64,000 nucleotides of DNA. Origin: Thaumatotibia leucotreta (taxonomy: Eukaryota > Arthropoda > Insecta > Lepidoptera > Tortricidae). This document shows positions 30,600-41,258 of this stretch, piece by piece. A program made the translations under genes and the position numbers. The DNA is taken from the NCBI GenBank assembly GCA_025490895.1, contig JALPQI010003346.1:21922-85921 (forward strand), in the 5' to 3' direction. The stretch's first letter is position 1, and each line of letters starts with the position of its first letter. A model generated the notes under the pieces. It was not told the DNA's origin and did no database searches. It saw nothing but the letters and a program-made list of their open reading frames with translations.

Positions 30600-31162
30600 G
30601 CTGACATTTTTTATCACTCTTTCATCACGGGCCTATAAATTCCGGTCTTTTGATAGGCTGGCGCGGGGATACAGAGCCAACACGTAGAGGCCCTACACAT
30701 CGGTCCTATGACAAGTCTTTTACAGTTTACTCGGTAAAACTCTGGAATTCGTTACCACCTTCTTTCCGACAGTGCCAGTCGGTCGCATCGCTAAAGATGA
30801 ATTTAAAAAAGTTATGGCTCTCGAACGATACATAAGTTAAAGGACATAATGCGGTTTTGTAGATGTATGTATATGTATATTTGTGTAGTTTATTTTATTA
30901 TTTATTGTATGGTATGTAGTTTACATCCAGTAGGTTTTAGGGTAGTTTAGCGAATTGGAAAACACTGGGTTTCTTTTTAATGCCGTGTCCTTTACGGATG
31001 TCTACCATCTCCAGTTCTCCTTCAATTGCTCAAAGGTTAACTGGAAGAGATCCCTTAATGGGATAAGTTCGCCTTTGTACAAATCTGTGTAATATTCATA
31101 CTGTTTATTTTGTTTTCTGTGTTTTTGTGCAATAAAGTGTTTTACTACTACTACTACTACTA
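30600..31162 (+). mobile_element. 3' end of a second non-LTR LINE (Jockey/CR1-like), (ACT)n tail
   Basis: The frame ending at 30835 reads SYDKSFTVYSVKLWNSLPPS..FRQCQSVASLKMNLKK, the usual C-terminus of Jockey/CR1-type LINE polyproteins (SFTV..V.LWNSLP). It is followed by a 320-bp 3' UTR with AACTGGAAGAGATCCCTTAA, GGGATAAGTTCGCC, GTGCAATAAAG (possible polyadenylation context) and a (TAC/ACT)n tail at 31144-31162. A related 3' UTR is at 61142-61255. Everything upstream is truncated. Confidence 0.75.
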
Positions 31163-31335
31163 GGCCCTTTGGAAAATTTTGCTGTTTTACACCTGCTGCA
31201 ACCCATTCACGGGCACAAAAATAGATATCCGTGACCCGGTCCCAGCAGGCATATAGGCACTGGTCTCACCGCGAGCTACTAAGCTATTAACTATGGGCTA
31301 TAAACGCGAACAAAAGATACACACTCCCGTTTAAA
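31163..31335. other. No assignable feature
   Basis: Nothing recognised between the LINE tail and the hairpin. Confidence 0.4.
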
Positions 31336-31410
31336 AAAAGAGGCACGGCGATACTCGCCCGGTGGTGATAGCTGATAGCAGAGCTGGGAGAGTATCGCCG
31401 TGTCTCTTTT
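31336..31410. repeat. 75-nt hairpin, 21-bp stem (microRNA-like or MITE)
   Basis: AAAAGAGGCACGGCGATACTC pairs with GAGTATCGCCGTGTCTCTTTT over 21 bp with one G-U pair; after one mismatch CCCGG pairs with CTGGG, leaving a loop of about 20 nt. Size and shape are like an insect pre-microRNA, but I recognise no known mature sequence and a small foldback transposon would look the same. Confidence 0.6.
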
Positions 31411-32182
31411 ATGTGTGCCATAGAGGCTATTGGAGATTATATGGAAAAGAATAATGGGTTATGGTGATGAAGGTTGGATGGATAATAGATGGAACTATAG
31501 AAAAGAGGTCCGGAGGCGGGCGGTGACTTGCCGCCGACTAGATGGGCCCCTGTAATGCCGTAATAAGAGACAGCCAGGGGCAACGTTTTAGGCGGCTCAG
31601 GAGTGTAAAGGTGTACACCGCTTTCTGCGCAGTGGCTTATACAGCCGATGCACCAACTCGCGACTTATGCAATTTTATTATTATTATTATGTTACATACA
31701 AGTCATAACTACCAAAACTAGACGGCTTGAAAAGATATGCATAAATGATACCTTTTGTATACCGTTGTAATGAACTCTATGCTTGTTTAATGTTGAACGT
31801 GAAATTTTAATTTCTCTATAACGTTTGTTAGCAGTGCAATCTCGCCGTACGAATAAATGATATCCTCGTTAATTGTGTTTGCTTGGTACTGGATACATTG
31901 ACCTACGCTTTAGTTTCGTACTTACTGCATAGAGTAATAATGCGCTAAATGGCGCTAATTACACTTGGTCGTTCACCACATGCAAAATAATGTCGATTGT
32001 CTCGTCGGCAACCTCATATTATTTTGATTCGGCAACCGCTTAGACGAACGACGAAGTAGTACATTCGTAGGTGATAAAATATTGTAATCAAGTATCTTCG
32101 ACAGCGGTGACGCCGGTTTTCGTGCCTCCCAATTGATGAACAATATTCTAATTAATTATTTTGATACTTATTTGTGTATTAG
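31411..32182. other. Unassigned; presumed upstream intron of the exon that follows
   Basis: No repeat arm recognised. The last 40 bp (TTCTAATTA branch-like, AT/T-rich tract, TTGTGTATTAG) form the 3' splice site of the exon at 32183. Confidence 0.4.
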
Positions 32183-32293
32183 CCGCTGTGGCGAGCTTTC
32201 TGTTCATACTCGTAATGCCAGCGGGATCAAAGCTAAAATACGCGGTCAATTACGGCATGGTCGCCGGTCAAAGTATAAATCTGGTTATTATAG
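32183..32293 (+). CDS. Internal coding exon, 111 bp, unidentified membrane protein
   Basis: The 3' splice site TTGTGTATTAG precedes it with a branch-like TTCTAAT about 30 bp upstream, and the 5' splice site GTAGGTA follows. It starts and ends in phase 1 (symmetric, 37 codons). The peptide reads AVASFLFILV, MPAGSKLKYAVNYGMVAGQ, SINLVIIG: a hydrophobic segment, a short polar/basic stretch and the start of another hydrophobic segment. Codons are GC-rich compared with the surroundings (GCG, GTC, GGC, CTG). This combination is hard to get by chance. I do not recognise the protein; a multi-pass membrane protein is likely. No neighbouring exon was found, so the flanking introns must be long, and much of this window may be intronic. 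Confidence 0.6.
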
Positions 32294-33577
32294 GTAGGTA
32301 TGAAAAATTTACGTTGCTATGTGTACCACCTACCTTCTCCGTTTACGAATGGCCACAAGTACTATTTTTGTTGCATCGCAGATAGAGGGTGATTCTGAGA
32401 TAAGCACTACAAACAAAATAAATGCTAATGGATCGTCGCGTCGTTTATCCTAATTAATATAAAACGTATAATTTTACATCTTTCTACCTTTTGTCGACTG
32501 ACGATCACGATGAGTATATGGATGACAGTATGGTTTTATGATAGCGAATGTACATAATTATAATTCGAATTATTATACTAACAATTTTGAAAATTAGCTT
32601 CTAGTTATTTTGATATCTAGACGCCCATATTTCAATACATTTCAGAAGTAAAGCCCTCTGCGGCCCCACCCCGATTGAAGTGGATCTTACATCTTATAAG
32701 ATGATCTCGAAGCTATCATTGAAACGGCGGCATCATTTCATATCTTACTACAACATTACCGAGCCGATCACGTTCCTGATTTCGGATAATCTGTAAATTC
32801 AGCATCCCATGCCCTCGATACAAGCACGTACGCGTAGGCCGCGGAATCTAATTCCAGCAAAAAGTAACTGTAGTACTAGCTTTCTTGGCAATACGATAAC
32901 AATTCTGCGTGTTCTAGAATCATGCCAACCGCGACCTTCGATACTCGTAAATATTTGGCATCTATCTTTATCACTCTAACGAAGGTTTAATAAGTGTGAC
33001 AGAGACAGAAGCTCGAAATTTATGCTTTGGATGGACGTGGTAGGCCCTCAGGAGTGAGGGTTTCATTGGGCTGGATTGGTATGCGGCCCACGTAACGTTA
33101 GTGATTGCCGATACCTGGCAGAGCCGTGACACAGTAGGGCTTAAGACCAGTAAGCTAACTGCAAATGGCAAGTGGCTTAACGTTCACGATTCGCGACTGT
33201 CTACATTTATGATTACTGGCGCGATGGCCTTCCGTTTCTTGATGACAATAATGTTTTGAAAGGTATAAACAATGTCACAGACAGAATCACACCATAAGGT
33301 TTTTTTGTACCTTAAAAAATACCCCACATTAATCTTTTTTTAGGCGACAGTTAACCACACTTACTTTACTTTTACCACTTTGTTACCAACAGAATAGAAA
33401 AGAGGAAGAATGCAAGTAAGAAAATAGTTACAATTATTTCCGTTTTACTGTTGCCATAGTACATAATATAGTACACTTAAATTCAGATACGTTGTCATTT
33501 GTTTTTACGCGCTTTCATTATTTTAGTTGTACTACTTATAACTAACGTGAGACTCAAACTTACTAAAATTACTCGAA
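32294..33577. other. Unassigned; presumed intron, with a repeat-like block
   Basis: Around 32960-33180 the sequence (AGAAGCTCGAAATTTATGC, GGGCTGGATTGGTATGCGG) looks like a decayed mobile element and is open on the minus strand for 66 codons, without a domain. Confidence 0.35.
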
Positions 33578-33735
33578 AACCGGGTTACTCACGTATTTAA
33601 GTCGATGATTGCTCGACATTTTTCGACCCATTAAGATGGTCCTCGTCCAGAGCACCCTCGGCCAAAGCCCGACGCGTACTAATAGGTCGAAACATGTCGA
33701 GCAATCATCGACTTAAATACGTAAGTAACCCGGTT
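33578..33735. mobile_element. Foldback MITE, AACCGGGTTACTCACG ends, 158 bp
   Basis: AACCGGGTTACTCACGTATT and AATACGTAAGTAACCCGGTT are inverted, and the match continues through TAAGTCGATGATTGCTCGAC and TTTCGACC, about 50 bp per arm with three or so mismatches. Confidence 0.9.
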
Positions 33736-34439
33736 CGATAATATTTTAATATATCGTCTAGATGTTTTATTATTTCAGTTGTACTACTTATTATATGTGT
33801 ACTCTGACCGTACTGTCTTACATACTGATATAGCCGTACGAAGGGACTAGGTTAACCTATTTCTCATCAATTGGGTTTGTATTTATGTTTGTCGTACAAA
33901 CGGCTAAATTAGGCAGCTGCTCCTTTCTAATTTTCGTGTAGATACTATGAGAATTCAAATTCAAGTCTTTATTGCCAATAAGGAAAGTCCATGCAAAAGT
34001 CAAAGTACAGTACATTAATTATTTTAATTTATCGAATAAATTACAGAAATACCAATAAAAGAAAAGAAAGGCATAAAATTCTTAGTGAAACATGCATTAA
34101 GTACACAAAAATGTACATCAGATTAAAATAGTGAAACATATAATCATATAAATTATTTTGTATTACTTGATTGTACTACGGTGTACCTACGACGAAAATA
34201 TCCAATAGGGCTCCAATTCTATTAAGATACATTTCGCAGAATTTCGATACATACATAATGTTAAAAGCAGGCTCTAGGAATCTCAAAGGCACCTAGCTAA
34301 TATTTAATCTCATATGAGGAATGTCGGATCGCGTATTTCTGATTCAGTCTCGAATTCATACGAATATCAAAATGGCTTTTCAATATTTAATATGATCGAA
34401 AAATGTATTTGCTCTAAGTAAGTATTCGATGTTTTTTCC
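33736..34439. other. No assignable feature
   Basis: TCAAGTCTTTATTGCC at about 33962 could be the reverse of a LINE 3' end (GGCAATAAAGAC), but no coding supports it. Confidence 0.35.
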
Positions 34440-34885
34440 TAATTTTGGAGGAGTACAAAAATGAAATGAAATGTTTATTTGATAGCAATAGTTACACTTT
34501 GGAAGTAATGTTTCAGAAATAACAAACCATTAAATGTATACATAGTCTTATTTTATCTTATTGGTTAAGGGCTCCTTACGGATGCACTTCGACCCATTGA
34601 GATCTTTTGTGTAACTGCCCCCTGTTTCGCCTACCGCAAGGATTGTTCTATCAACTCAATATGTTTGAGGATGGACCCTATAGCGGTAGCGTCTTGACCT
34701 CCTTCGGTTCCAGATAGCCGGTTCCGAAGTCTTTCATCCTTTGTCTGGCGAGGGCATGACATTCGCACATCAAGTGTTTCATTGTCTCCTCTTCTTCGCC
34801 ACACATTCTACAGTCTGTGCTGTCAGAAAGACCCATTTTGGCCAAAAGTGTTTTGACCCCAAAGTGTCCTTTCCTTTATACATAG
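34440..34885 (-). mobile_element. 3' end of a third non-LTR LINE (zinc-knuckle C-terminus)
   Basis: On the minus strand LLAKMGLSDSTDCRMCGEEE and ETMKHLMCECHALARQR contain C-x2-C-x7-H-x4-C, the cysteine/histidine motif closing the ORF2 of I/R1/LOA-type LINEs that carry RNase H. The 3' UTR ends ATCAAATAAACATTTCATTT with repeated CATTT units as tail. A stop follows the conserved block, and the upstream part is missing. Confidence 0.65.
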
Positions 34886-35375
34886 TACGATAATGAATAT
34901 CATTAGACAATGATGCCATATAAAAGAATTATATAACAGAAATAAATAAAAAATATAACAAAATCACAATGCAGTTTTACTATAGGCTCTCAAACTATAA
35001 GGTCATAAAATTACAATAAAGTGTAGTAGGAATGTGCAATACTCGCAGACTTGTATTTATTTTTTCGCTAGATAGATGATGATGATGTGTCTCCCCCCAT
35101 GCTTTACATAAGTCCCTACACCGTGCTTCCTCCAACCAACCGGCAAGGAAGACATTTATACTTTGCCCAATCAGATTGTCACTACAAAAAGGGACAAATT
35201 TAAAAAAATTAGGCGGGAAGAGTAGCTGTCTCCATAGTAAACGTTGTTCATCGGGACTGTCTCTAGTACCCTGTTCACTCTTGATCCACGACCCAGATAT
35301 CACCGTGTATTCGTATATCTTCGGCATATTTTATTTATGTATTTTGCGCTCTAGTAACGCTACTTTTATGTACTA
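34886..35375. other. No assignable feature
   Basis: The 110-codon minus-strand frame at 34995-35327 has no recognised domain, and GATGATGATG near 35076 is simple sequence. Confidence 0.35.
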
Positions 35376-35675
35376 GGGCATTTCTCCGAGCGTTCCAACC
35401 GCCGTGACTTCGGTGGCACATTATTACGCGTTTTTCGAGGGTATCTCATATTTTTTTTGGATATATTGGTAGATCGTCGGGGATAGTACAATAACGCGTA
35501 TCTAACACATGTCAATAAGATTCTTATTTCAAACATACTTCTATGGAATCTAATCTTTATCTGCATGTGTTAGTTACGCGGTATTGCGCTATTCCCGACG
35601 AGATGTAGTTGACACACAGTTGACAATAATGTTGCCACCGAAGTCACGGCGGTTGAAACGCTCGTAGAAATGCCC
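35376..35675. mobile_element. Outer foldback MITE (GGGCATTTCTCCGAGCG ends)
   Basis: GGGCATTTCTCCGAGCGTTC and, reversed, GGGCATTTCTACGAGCGTTT open the arms, which continue with AACCGCCGTGACTTCGGTGG. It is split by the inner element at 35473-35604; without it the element would be about 170 bp. Confidence 0.9.
35473..35604 (-). mobile_element. Inner MITE, family ATCGTCGGG..CAATA(A/C)CGCG
   Basis: Arms ATCGTCGGGGATAG..CAATAACGCG and CGCGGTATTG..CTATTCCCGACGA flank a conserved centre (AAGATTAGATTCCATAGAAG, TTTGAAATAAGAA). The copy at 55797-55930 has the same centre in the opposite orientation, and a half copy is at 52394-52429. Being inside another MITE, it is the younger of the two. Confidence 0.85.
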
Positions 35676-36238
35676 ACTTCGTTGTCGATTTTAAACTAAA
35701 TACATTAACTTTTGGGGATTAAAACTTGTTTAGGGCATCGTTTGTTTATCCTTTAAGAATCAACAGCGTGGGGTTAACTTTGCTATCAGTACTTAGCAAG
35801 CGTGTATTCGAGTTTAGTACACTGGCCTAGTTGGGGAGTTTGGTAAACATTAGTGGGTTAGATTAAACCGGTATTTGTAAATAAAAGGATTTAACCACAG
35901 CCCCACACAGTTATGTGGGTTTATCATTTTTCCGACGTTTTAAGCTGCATGTTACTTTGGTGACCGTAGATAGACTCATAGTCAAACTACTACTTAAAAT
36001 TTATAAGGTCAATGCGGGTAAGACCGTCATCAGGAAAGTCCGTCTACCAACTGATTTCTGACTGTAATTGAACAGTATAAGACGCATATGACGGACTTTC
36101 CTTCAAAATAAAATACGCCGAACTTGGCCGCACTGACCTTAGGTGTACTCGAAAACTGACCTAACTTCATTCAAGTAACACCACTACAAATGCAATTCCG
36201 AGATTTTGATACTTTATGATACACGTCTCCTAACTTAA
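35676..36238. other. No assignable feature
   Basis: AAGGTCAATGCGG..AAGACCGTCAT/GACGGACTTTCCTT near 36005-36130 form a loose inverted arrangement, too weak to call. Confidence 0.35.
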
Positions 36239-36384
36239 GGTGGATTTAGACCAAGCGAGCGAATGCTTATTCTATCCCCACTCTACGAAATTCGTTCGTT
36301 ACCCAAAACATGATTCGTCGAAATTCGTTGATTTCGTAGAGTGGGGGATAGAATGAACATTCGCTCGCTTGGTCTAAATGCACC
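36239..36384. mobile_element. Foldback MITE, family GGTGCATTTAGACC (copy 2)
   Basis: GGTGGATTTAGACCAAGCGA and TCGCTTGGTCTAAATGCACC are near-perfect inverted ends; the centre matches the copy at 9061-9207. Confidence 0.88.
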
Positions 36385-36522
36385 TTTAGCAAACCGATAA
36401 ATATGGTGATTCCCTTACAATACCGATACCCGGTTCCCGGTTCGACAATATTTTAATACCGATACCGATAGGGAAAGGGCTTAATACGTGTATGTACATA
36501 TATGCTTCTGTTATTGAGTGTT

Positions 36523-36984
36523 TATACAGGGTGAAACATGAGTCGTGAACAGTTATATGTTTTTCTAACTCTATAAACAACTAACAATTGAATGCCCACA
36601 AGTTACTTAAAAATAATATTTTTTTTTGTTTTTTTGTAGCTTTTTCTATTTTTTTATGGTGGATTTTAGAAATGATAACGGCTATTTAAGCTATTTCAAA
36701 CGTTAAATGTAATAAATATATCATTTAATTTTACACGAAATGACAAAATTGTCGTTATTAATTACTTCAATTTGAAGAGGTAATTTAAATTATTCCATTA
36801 ATATGTCTTAAAAATCCTTTTGGATATCCTAAAGCCAAAAAATACAAAAACATAAACCCAAAAAATACAAAAAATAAATTAATAACTTGACAATTTTTAA
36901 GTAACTTGTGGGGCATTTAATTGTTAGTTGTTAATAAAGTTAGAAAAACGTATTACTGGTTACTACTCATGTTTCACCCTGTAT
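36523..36984. mobile_element. Foldback element, TATACAGGGTG ends, 462 bp
   Basis: TATACAGGGTGAAACATGAG at the left and CTCATGTTTCACCCTGTAT at the right begin arms of about 95 bp sharing CTAACAATTGAATGCCC and ACAAGTTACTTAAAAAT. The AT-rich interior is non-coding. Confidence 0.88.
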
Positions 36985-37795
36985 GATTCTCTTAAATGTG
37001 TACGTATGCTTCTGTTGTTGACTGAACCTCCTTGCAAAATGCATTGACAACGTGTAGGTTGCTTTGGGAAATCACTGTTTAATGAGAAGCAATTAAACTT
37101 TGGCAACACTTACAAGAAACATACTTAAGACGTCTTTGTATATTGCTATATGTACCTTGCTTCTTGTTTAAGTTAGAATTGGAGTATAATTTGAAGCTGA
37201 ATGTTGAATATAAAGAATTTTGAAAATGTATGATATTAAATTATAATGATTATTCCTTTCATAATCTACTTCTAATAATTCTATATCGATAAAAATTTAA
37301 GTACGAGTATATTTAGCTACACCTGAGTGATAAAAGCCGAGTTACTTATATCTTTCAGTCTCTTTGAACACGGATATTTTAATGGAATATATTTTTTTAT
37401 TTCATCATCTTTGTAGCGTATGCATTGTTGCTTGCTTGCTTAATGCTTATGTGATCTTGACATTTTATTACGAAAGTTAGTTCTGTAAAGTTATTAATTA
37501 TGACTTTATACCTACTCTTTAGGATGTCTGAAGTTTTCAGCGGTTGAAACATCCTGTATATTTAAAATTAAAAATAATAAAACGTATAGTAATTTTTATA
37601 GGCCATTATTTTTACTTTGTTTTTAGTTTTGTACGGTATGAAAGGTTCGAAAAATGTATGTAAATTTTGGGACAAATATTTTCTGCTATTAGGATAGAAA
37701 GAGCTCACGATTCTGAGTACAAATCACATAAAAATAATTATGTTACAAAAAAGCGGGAAGAATAATTAAACATAGGTAATCACCAAATAAAAAAG
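36985..37795. other. No assignable feature
   Basis: A 7-bp pair GGATGTC/GACATCC-like ending ACATCCTGTATA at 37548 may be the worn end of a TATACAGG-type element. Confidence 0.35.
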
Positions 37796-38150
37796 TTAAA
37801 AAACCGACTTCAACCGATATCTCCAAGATCCCGATTTGCTTCCATTATTTGTTTCCTATTATCAAATCCTACTTTCTGAATGCAAATGCTTGTAAATGAA
37901 TTAAAATTACCAAAAGCGCCATACATGTAGGTACCTACCTATAACATTTGAAGAAATCCCTCAATTTCTTGGTCTTGGTGCCAACGGGACCATCTCGGGG
38001 TTATATAATACCTACACGTTCTATTACAAAAAAAAATCAAATCTGTTCACAATTCTCGGAGATATCGGGTATACATACATACAACAACAAAAAAAAACTG
38101 TCGAATCGAGAACCTCCTCCTTTTTTGAAGTCTGTTAAAAATGGCTCTTA
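37796..38150. repeat. AACCGACTTC-family repeat, full copy
   Basis: It opens AAAACCGACTTCAACCGATA and closes TTTTTTGAAGTCTGTTAAAA, giving short inverted ends. Internal landmarks are TCAAATCCTACTTTCTGAA, GTGCCAACGGGACCATCTCG, ATTCTCGGAGATATCGGGTA and GAGAACCTCCTCCTTTTT. It is the reverse of the copy at 39018-40485. Class unknown; a Helitron-like origin has been my first thought but is not proven here. Confidence 0.65.
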
Positions 38151-38800
38151 TGTTTCCTTTCCTGTCTGTCGGAAGCATTTTTATAATAGTTAACGTCAAA
38201 ATATGGATTACTCAGTTTCGCAACGGCTGTCGGGCCGTCCTAAGCTAGTTGGCTGAAAGTTCGCAACTCGACCGAGTAAACGGATTACTCCGGCCTCACT
38301 AATGCTCACTTACCTATTTATTATTCACGTACTGGAAATTGTAAAGTCCTTTGAGTTATGGTAAATGTCTGAGGACCGGCTTATGGAACTTACGAATATA
38401 ATACATGAACTAAACTTCAGTTTTCAAGCTAAATGACACTTAAATTAATCGTTGTTGGGCATTATTTTTACGTGTACGAATTCACTACATTTATTTTCTA
38501 TGGTAAGTGAATTTCTTCACGTTTAATATTGTATTCGTATTGTATTGTATAGACCAATTTCGCAACTCGACATCAAACGTGCCTATTTCGCGTGGTTCCA
38601 AAGCTGGTCCAATACTTGTTGTAAATTTCACATACACCCTTGAATTTTTTCGCAGATGTATGGAGGTTTCCTCACAATGTTTTCTATCACCGGAAAGCAC
38701 TTGTGAATAATATATATATCTTGATGCTTCGTACATTATTAGGTACAATATTGATTCAGCTCACAACATTGCACAGATTGGTAGAAAGAGACCAGCACGT
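38151..38800. other. No assignable feature
   Basis: The opposite-strand frames at 38491-38748 have no recognised domain. Confidence 0.4.
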
Positions 38801-38950
38801 CTAGCCAAGCCCATTCTGCTATCGTATTCGATAAGCGATAAGTCACGTGACCTTAATAATATGTGGAAATGGTCACGTGAATCTGTCATTGTCATAAATT
38901 TATTCGTTATCGCTTATTGGTTATGATTTCAGAATGGCATCTTGGCTAAG
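38801..38950. mobile_element. Foldback MITE (CTAGCCAAG..ATAAGCGATAA arms)
   Basis: CTAGCCAAGCCCATTCTG and CAGAATGGCATCTTGGCTAA match as inverted ends, and CGATAAGCGATAAGTCACGT against ACGTGA..GTTATCGCTTATTGG continue the arms to the centre. Confidence 0.75.
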
Positions 38951-39017
38951 CTTGCTGAACAAACTTTAGTTTCGTTTTACAGCTACTAATAACTAACTGT
39001 GACGTGTTATTGTTGTT

Positions 39018-40485
39018 TTTAACCGACTTCAAAAAAAGAAGGTTGTTACCCGATATCTCCGAGGATCGTGAACCGATTTTAAATCTTTCTTTTGTGATCG
39101 AACGTTTACACTGCCCTCGTAGTGAAGAACGCAGTAATCGACAAAATTAAGATTTTGACTTTTTTCGAAAAATGAAACCTGTGAATCAATATCTATATAT
39201 GTAGGTATATTTTTTTCATAATTTTTAAATGTATAGAACGTACACTTTTAGTAAGTAATAATGCAGTATTTGATCAAAATATTTTTAAAATACTAGGTTA
39301 AAATGCAGTATTAAACTCGTACTAAAAAGAAATGCAGTATTCGGTCGATTACTGCATTTTACAAAAAACATACCGAAAAATATCTACAACGCTAAACTAG
39401 GCTGAACCGCAGTACGTGCTATTGCTGCGTTTTACCATAGTATAACGAAAGGGTCGGCGTGTCGCACAGGTCAATACTGCAGTTTGAAAGTACAATACAC
39501 AAAATTACTAAAACGCAGTTTTATTTTCTCTTCTATTTTCTGATCTTGTGAACATGATAATCAATACCTAGTACTTAGTTTTGGGCACATTTTAATGTAT
39601 TTTTTAAATAGTCTGTGCCATATAGTTTCTGACATTAAGTTAAACTGCATTCTTTCTTTGAAAACCCAATTTAAATTGAACTGCCATTCAAGTATGAAAT
39701 GCAGTAATTTATGTAGTCTATATATAAATGCAGTATTCGACGCTTTTACTGCATACTTATCTAGCATGTATCGCGTGTAGCAAAAAAAATGCAAAGATAA
39801 ATTGCAGTAATCGACTTTAAAATCGAATGTGTACATATTATATTCTAACTTTTGATATTACAATATCATTGAACATATGATATGACAGTTTTAGAAAACA
39901 CAAAACATAATTATTTCGTCTCGTTAGACGCTTAGTTTTAAAGAAAACCTTAAATCAAGTTTATCTCGAAATGACATTTTTGCAATTACTGCATTCTTCA
40001 CTACGAGGGCAGTACAGCCCCCAGATCTGATGGTCCCATTGGCACCAAGTAGGGGTCTGATGATGGGATCTTGGAGAAATCGAGGGATCTCTTCAAATGT
40101 TATAGTTATGTGGGATTCTCTATTGCCTCCGAATAAAATGCGTTTCTTCGTTAATTTAGATTTATTTTCACCAGCTAAATTGTTTTACTTCTTTCACACC
40201 ACGTCTTACACCTTTCACATCTTACAACGTTCGTTCGTTCTCCATTCAAAATCGTTCTCCCGTCCCTCTCGCACCGTCTACCATCCTTCTCTCACACGTA
40301 CGCTCCGTTCCACTCATCTTCTTACGTTCCGATCCTACAGTTACATGTATGGCGCTTTTGGTAATTTTCATTCATTTACAAGAGTTCGCATTCAGAAAGT
40401 AGGATTTGATAATAGAAAACCAATGATGGAAACCACAGATGGTAGGATCTTGGAGAAATCTGTTGCAGTTGGTTGTTTTTAAATT
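39018..40485. repeat. AACCGACTTC-family repeat split by a 902-bp element
   Basis: The left part (TTTTTAACCGACTTCAAAAA, ATATCTCCGAGGATCGTGAA) stops at 39110 and resumes at 40017 (CCCCCAGATCTGATGGTCCC, TTGGCACCAAG), ending GCAGTTGGTTGTTTTT. A second stretch unlike the family, about 40105-40345, may be a further insertion (it includes a pyrimidine-rich run of CGTTC and CTCTC). Confidence 0.65.
39111..40012. mobile_element. 902-bp TIR element with TACA duplication and GCAGTA motif array
   Basis: The ends CTGCCCTCGTAGTGAAGAA and TTCTTCACTACGAGGGCAG are part of a 27-bp inverted repeat with one mismatch. TACA flanks it at 39107-39110 and 40013-40016, and the host repeat reads through when the element is removed. 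The interior holds twelve GCAGTA cores on either strand, five as ATGCAGTA and several as facing pairs (ATGCAGTATT...TTACTGCAT). Both terminal repeats carry the core too. No coding frame is recognised, so it depends on a transposase elsewhere; the motif array looks like repeated transposase-binding sites. Confidence 0.92.
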
Positions 40486-41099
40486 TTTCATTTGGTGATT
40501 ATTATCACAATTATTCCTATCCTCAAATTGTTCCAATATATCAAAGAAGATTCAGTACGAATACCCTGAACCAATATCCAGTAACACCAATACTGTTAAC
40601 CGTACATAGGTAGACCTTGTTACAAAAGACACATAGACTACCAATGGACACTGGGCGGTGGTATTGTTGGATCGTGCAATGCAACTACATTTTCATTACT
40701 CTGATTGTAATACTCTCCGGGAGCGGCTATTCTGACGTCTTAATTGTAATTCTTAGTGACTCGTTTAAAAATAGACTTGTCATAATAAAGAATAAAATTA
40801 TATGTTCAAGCAGGAATAGCAGGATTCACTGAGACGGGGGTTTTCCTTGGCATTGTAATTTTTAGGGACACCCAATTAGCCTGACGTTGAAATAGTATAT
40901 ATAGAAATCCGACACGAGTTACGAATTTCCTTTTTGCACGTGTCTCGTACGACGTTTTTAGTACAGATGGCTCTCCGAAGTTTTGGACGTACGACGTTTT
41001 TATTGAAATTTACTGCTTTATTGTTGTTACAAACGTAATTAAAACGTATTTAAAAATAATATTTTCGACAAGTAACGCAATTGTAACTTATTGTAATAA
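40486..41099. repeat. Mostly unassigned; fragments of two repeats
   Basis: TTTTTAGGGACACCCAATTAG at about 40858 resembles the terminus of the element at 42207-42492. At about 40915-41005 the text is the reverse complement of 925-1010 (ACGAATTTCCTTTTTGCACG, GTCTCGTACGACGTTTTTAG). Confidence 0.5.
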
Positions 41100-41156
41100 A
41101 TAACTGGATGTATAATAACCTAATGATATGAACATTATGACTTATTATTTGTATTT

Positions 41157-41258
41157 GTATCTATTATATATATCGTCGCCTAGTACTCACATCACAAGCC
41201 TTAATTGAGCTTAGGACTAGGTCGATTTGTGTAAGATGTCCTCAGATATTTATTTACA
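41157..41258 (+). mobile_element. Main-family SINE, 3' part
   Basis: GTATCTATTATATATATCG, TCGCCTAGTACTCACATCAC, TTAATTGAGCTTAGGACTAG and TCGATTTGTGTAAGATGTCC match the SINE tail, with a short deletion after GAGCTTA. Confidence 0.8.

Noticed and set aside
31144..31162. (TAC)n microsatellite as an independent feature
   Set aside because: It is the 3' tail of the LINE fragment immediately upstream.
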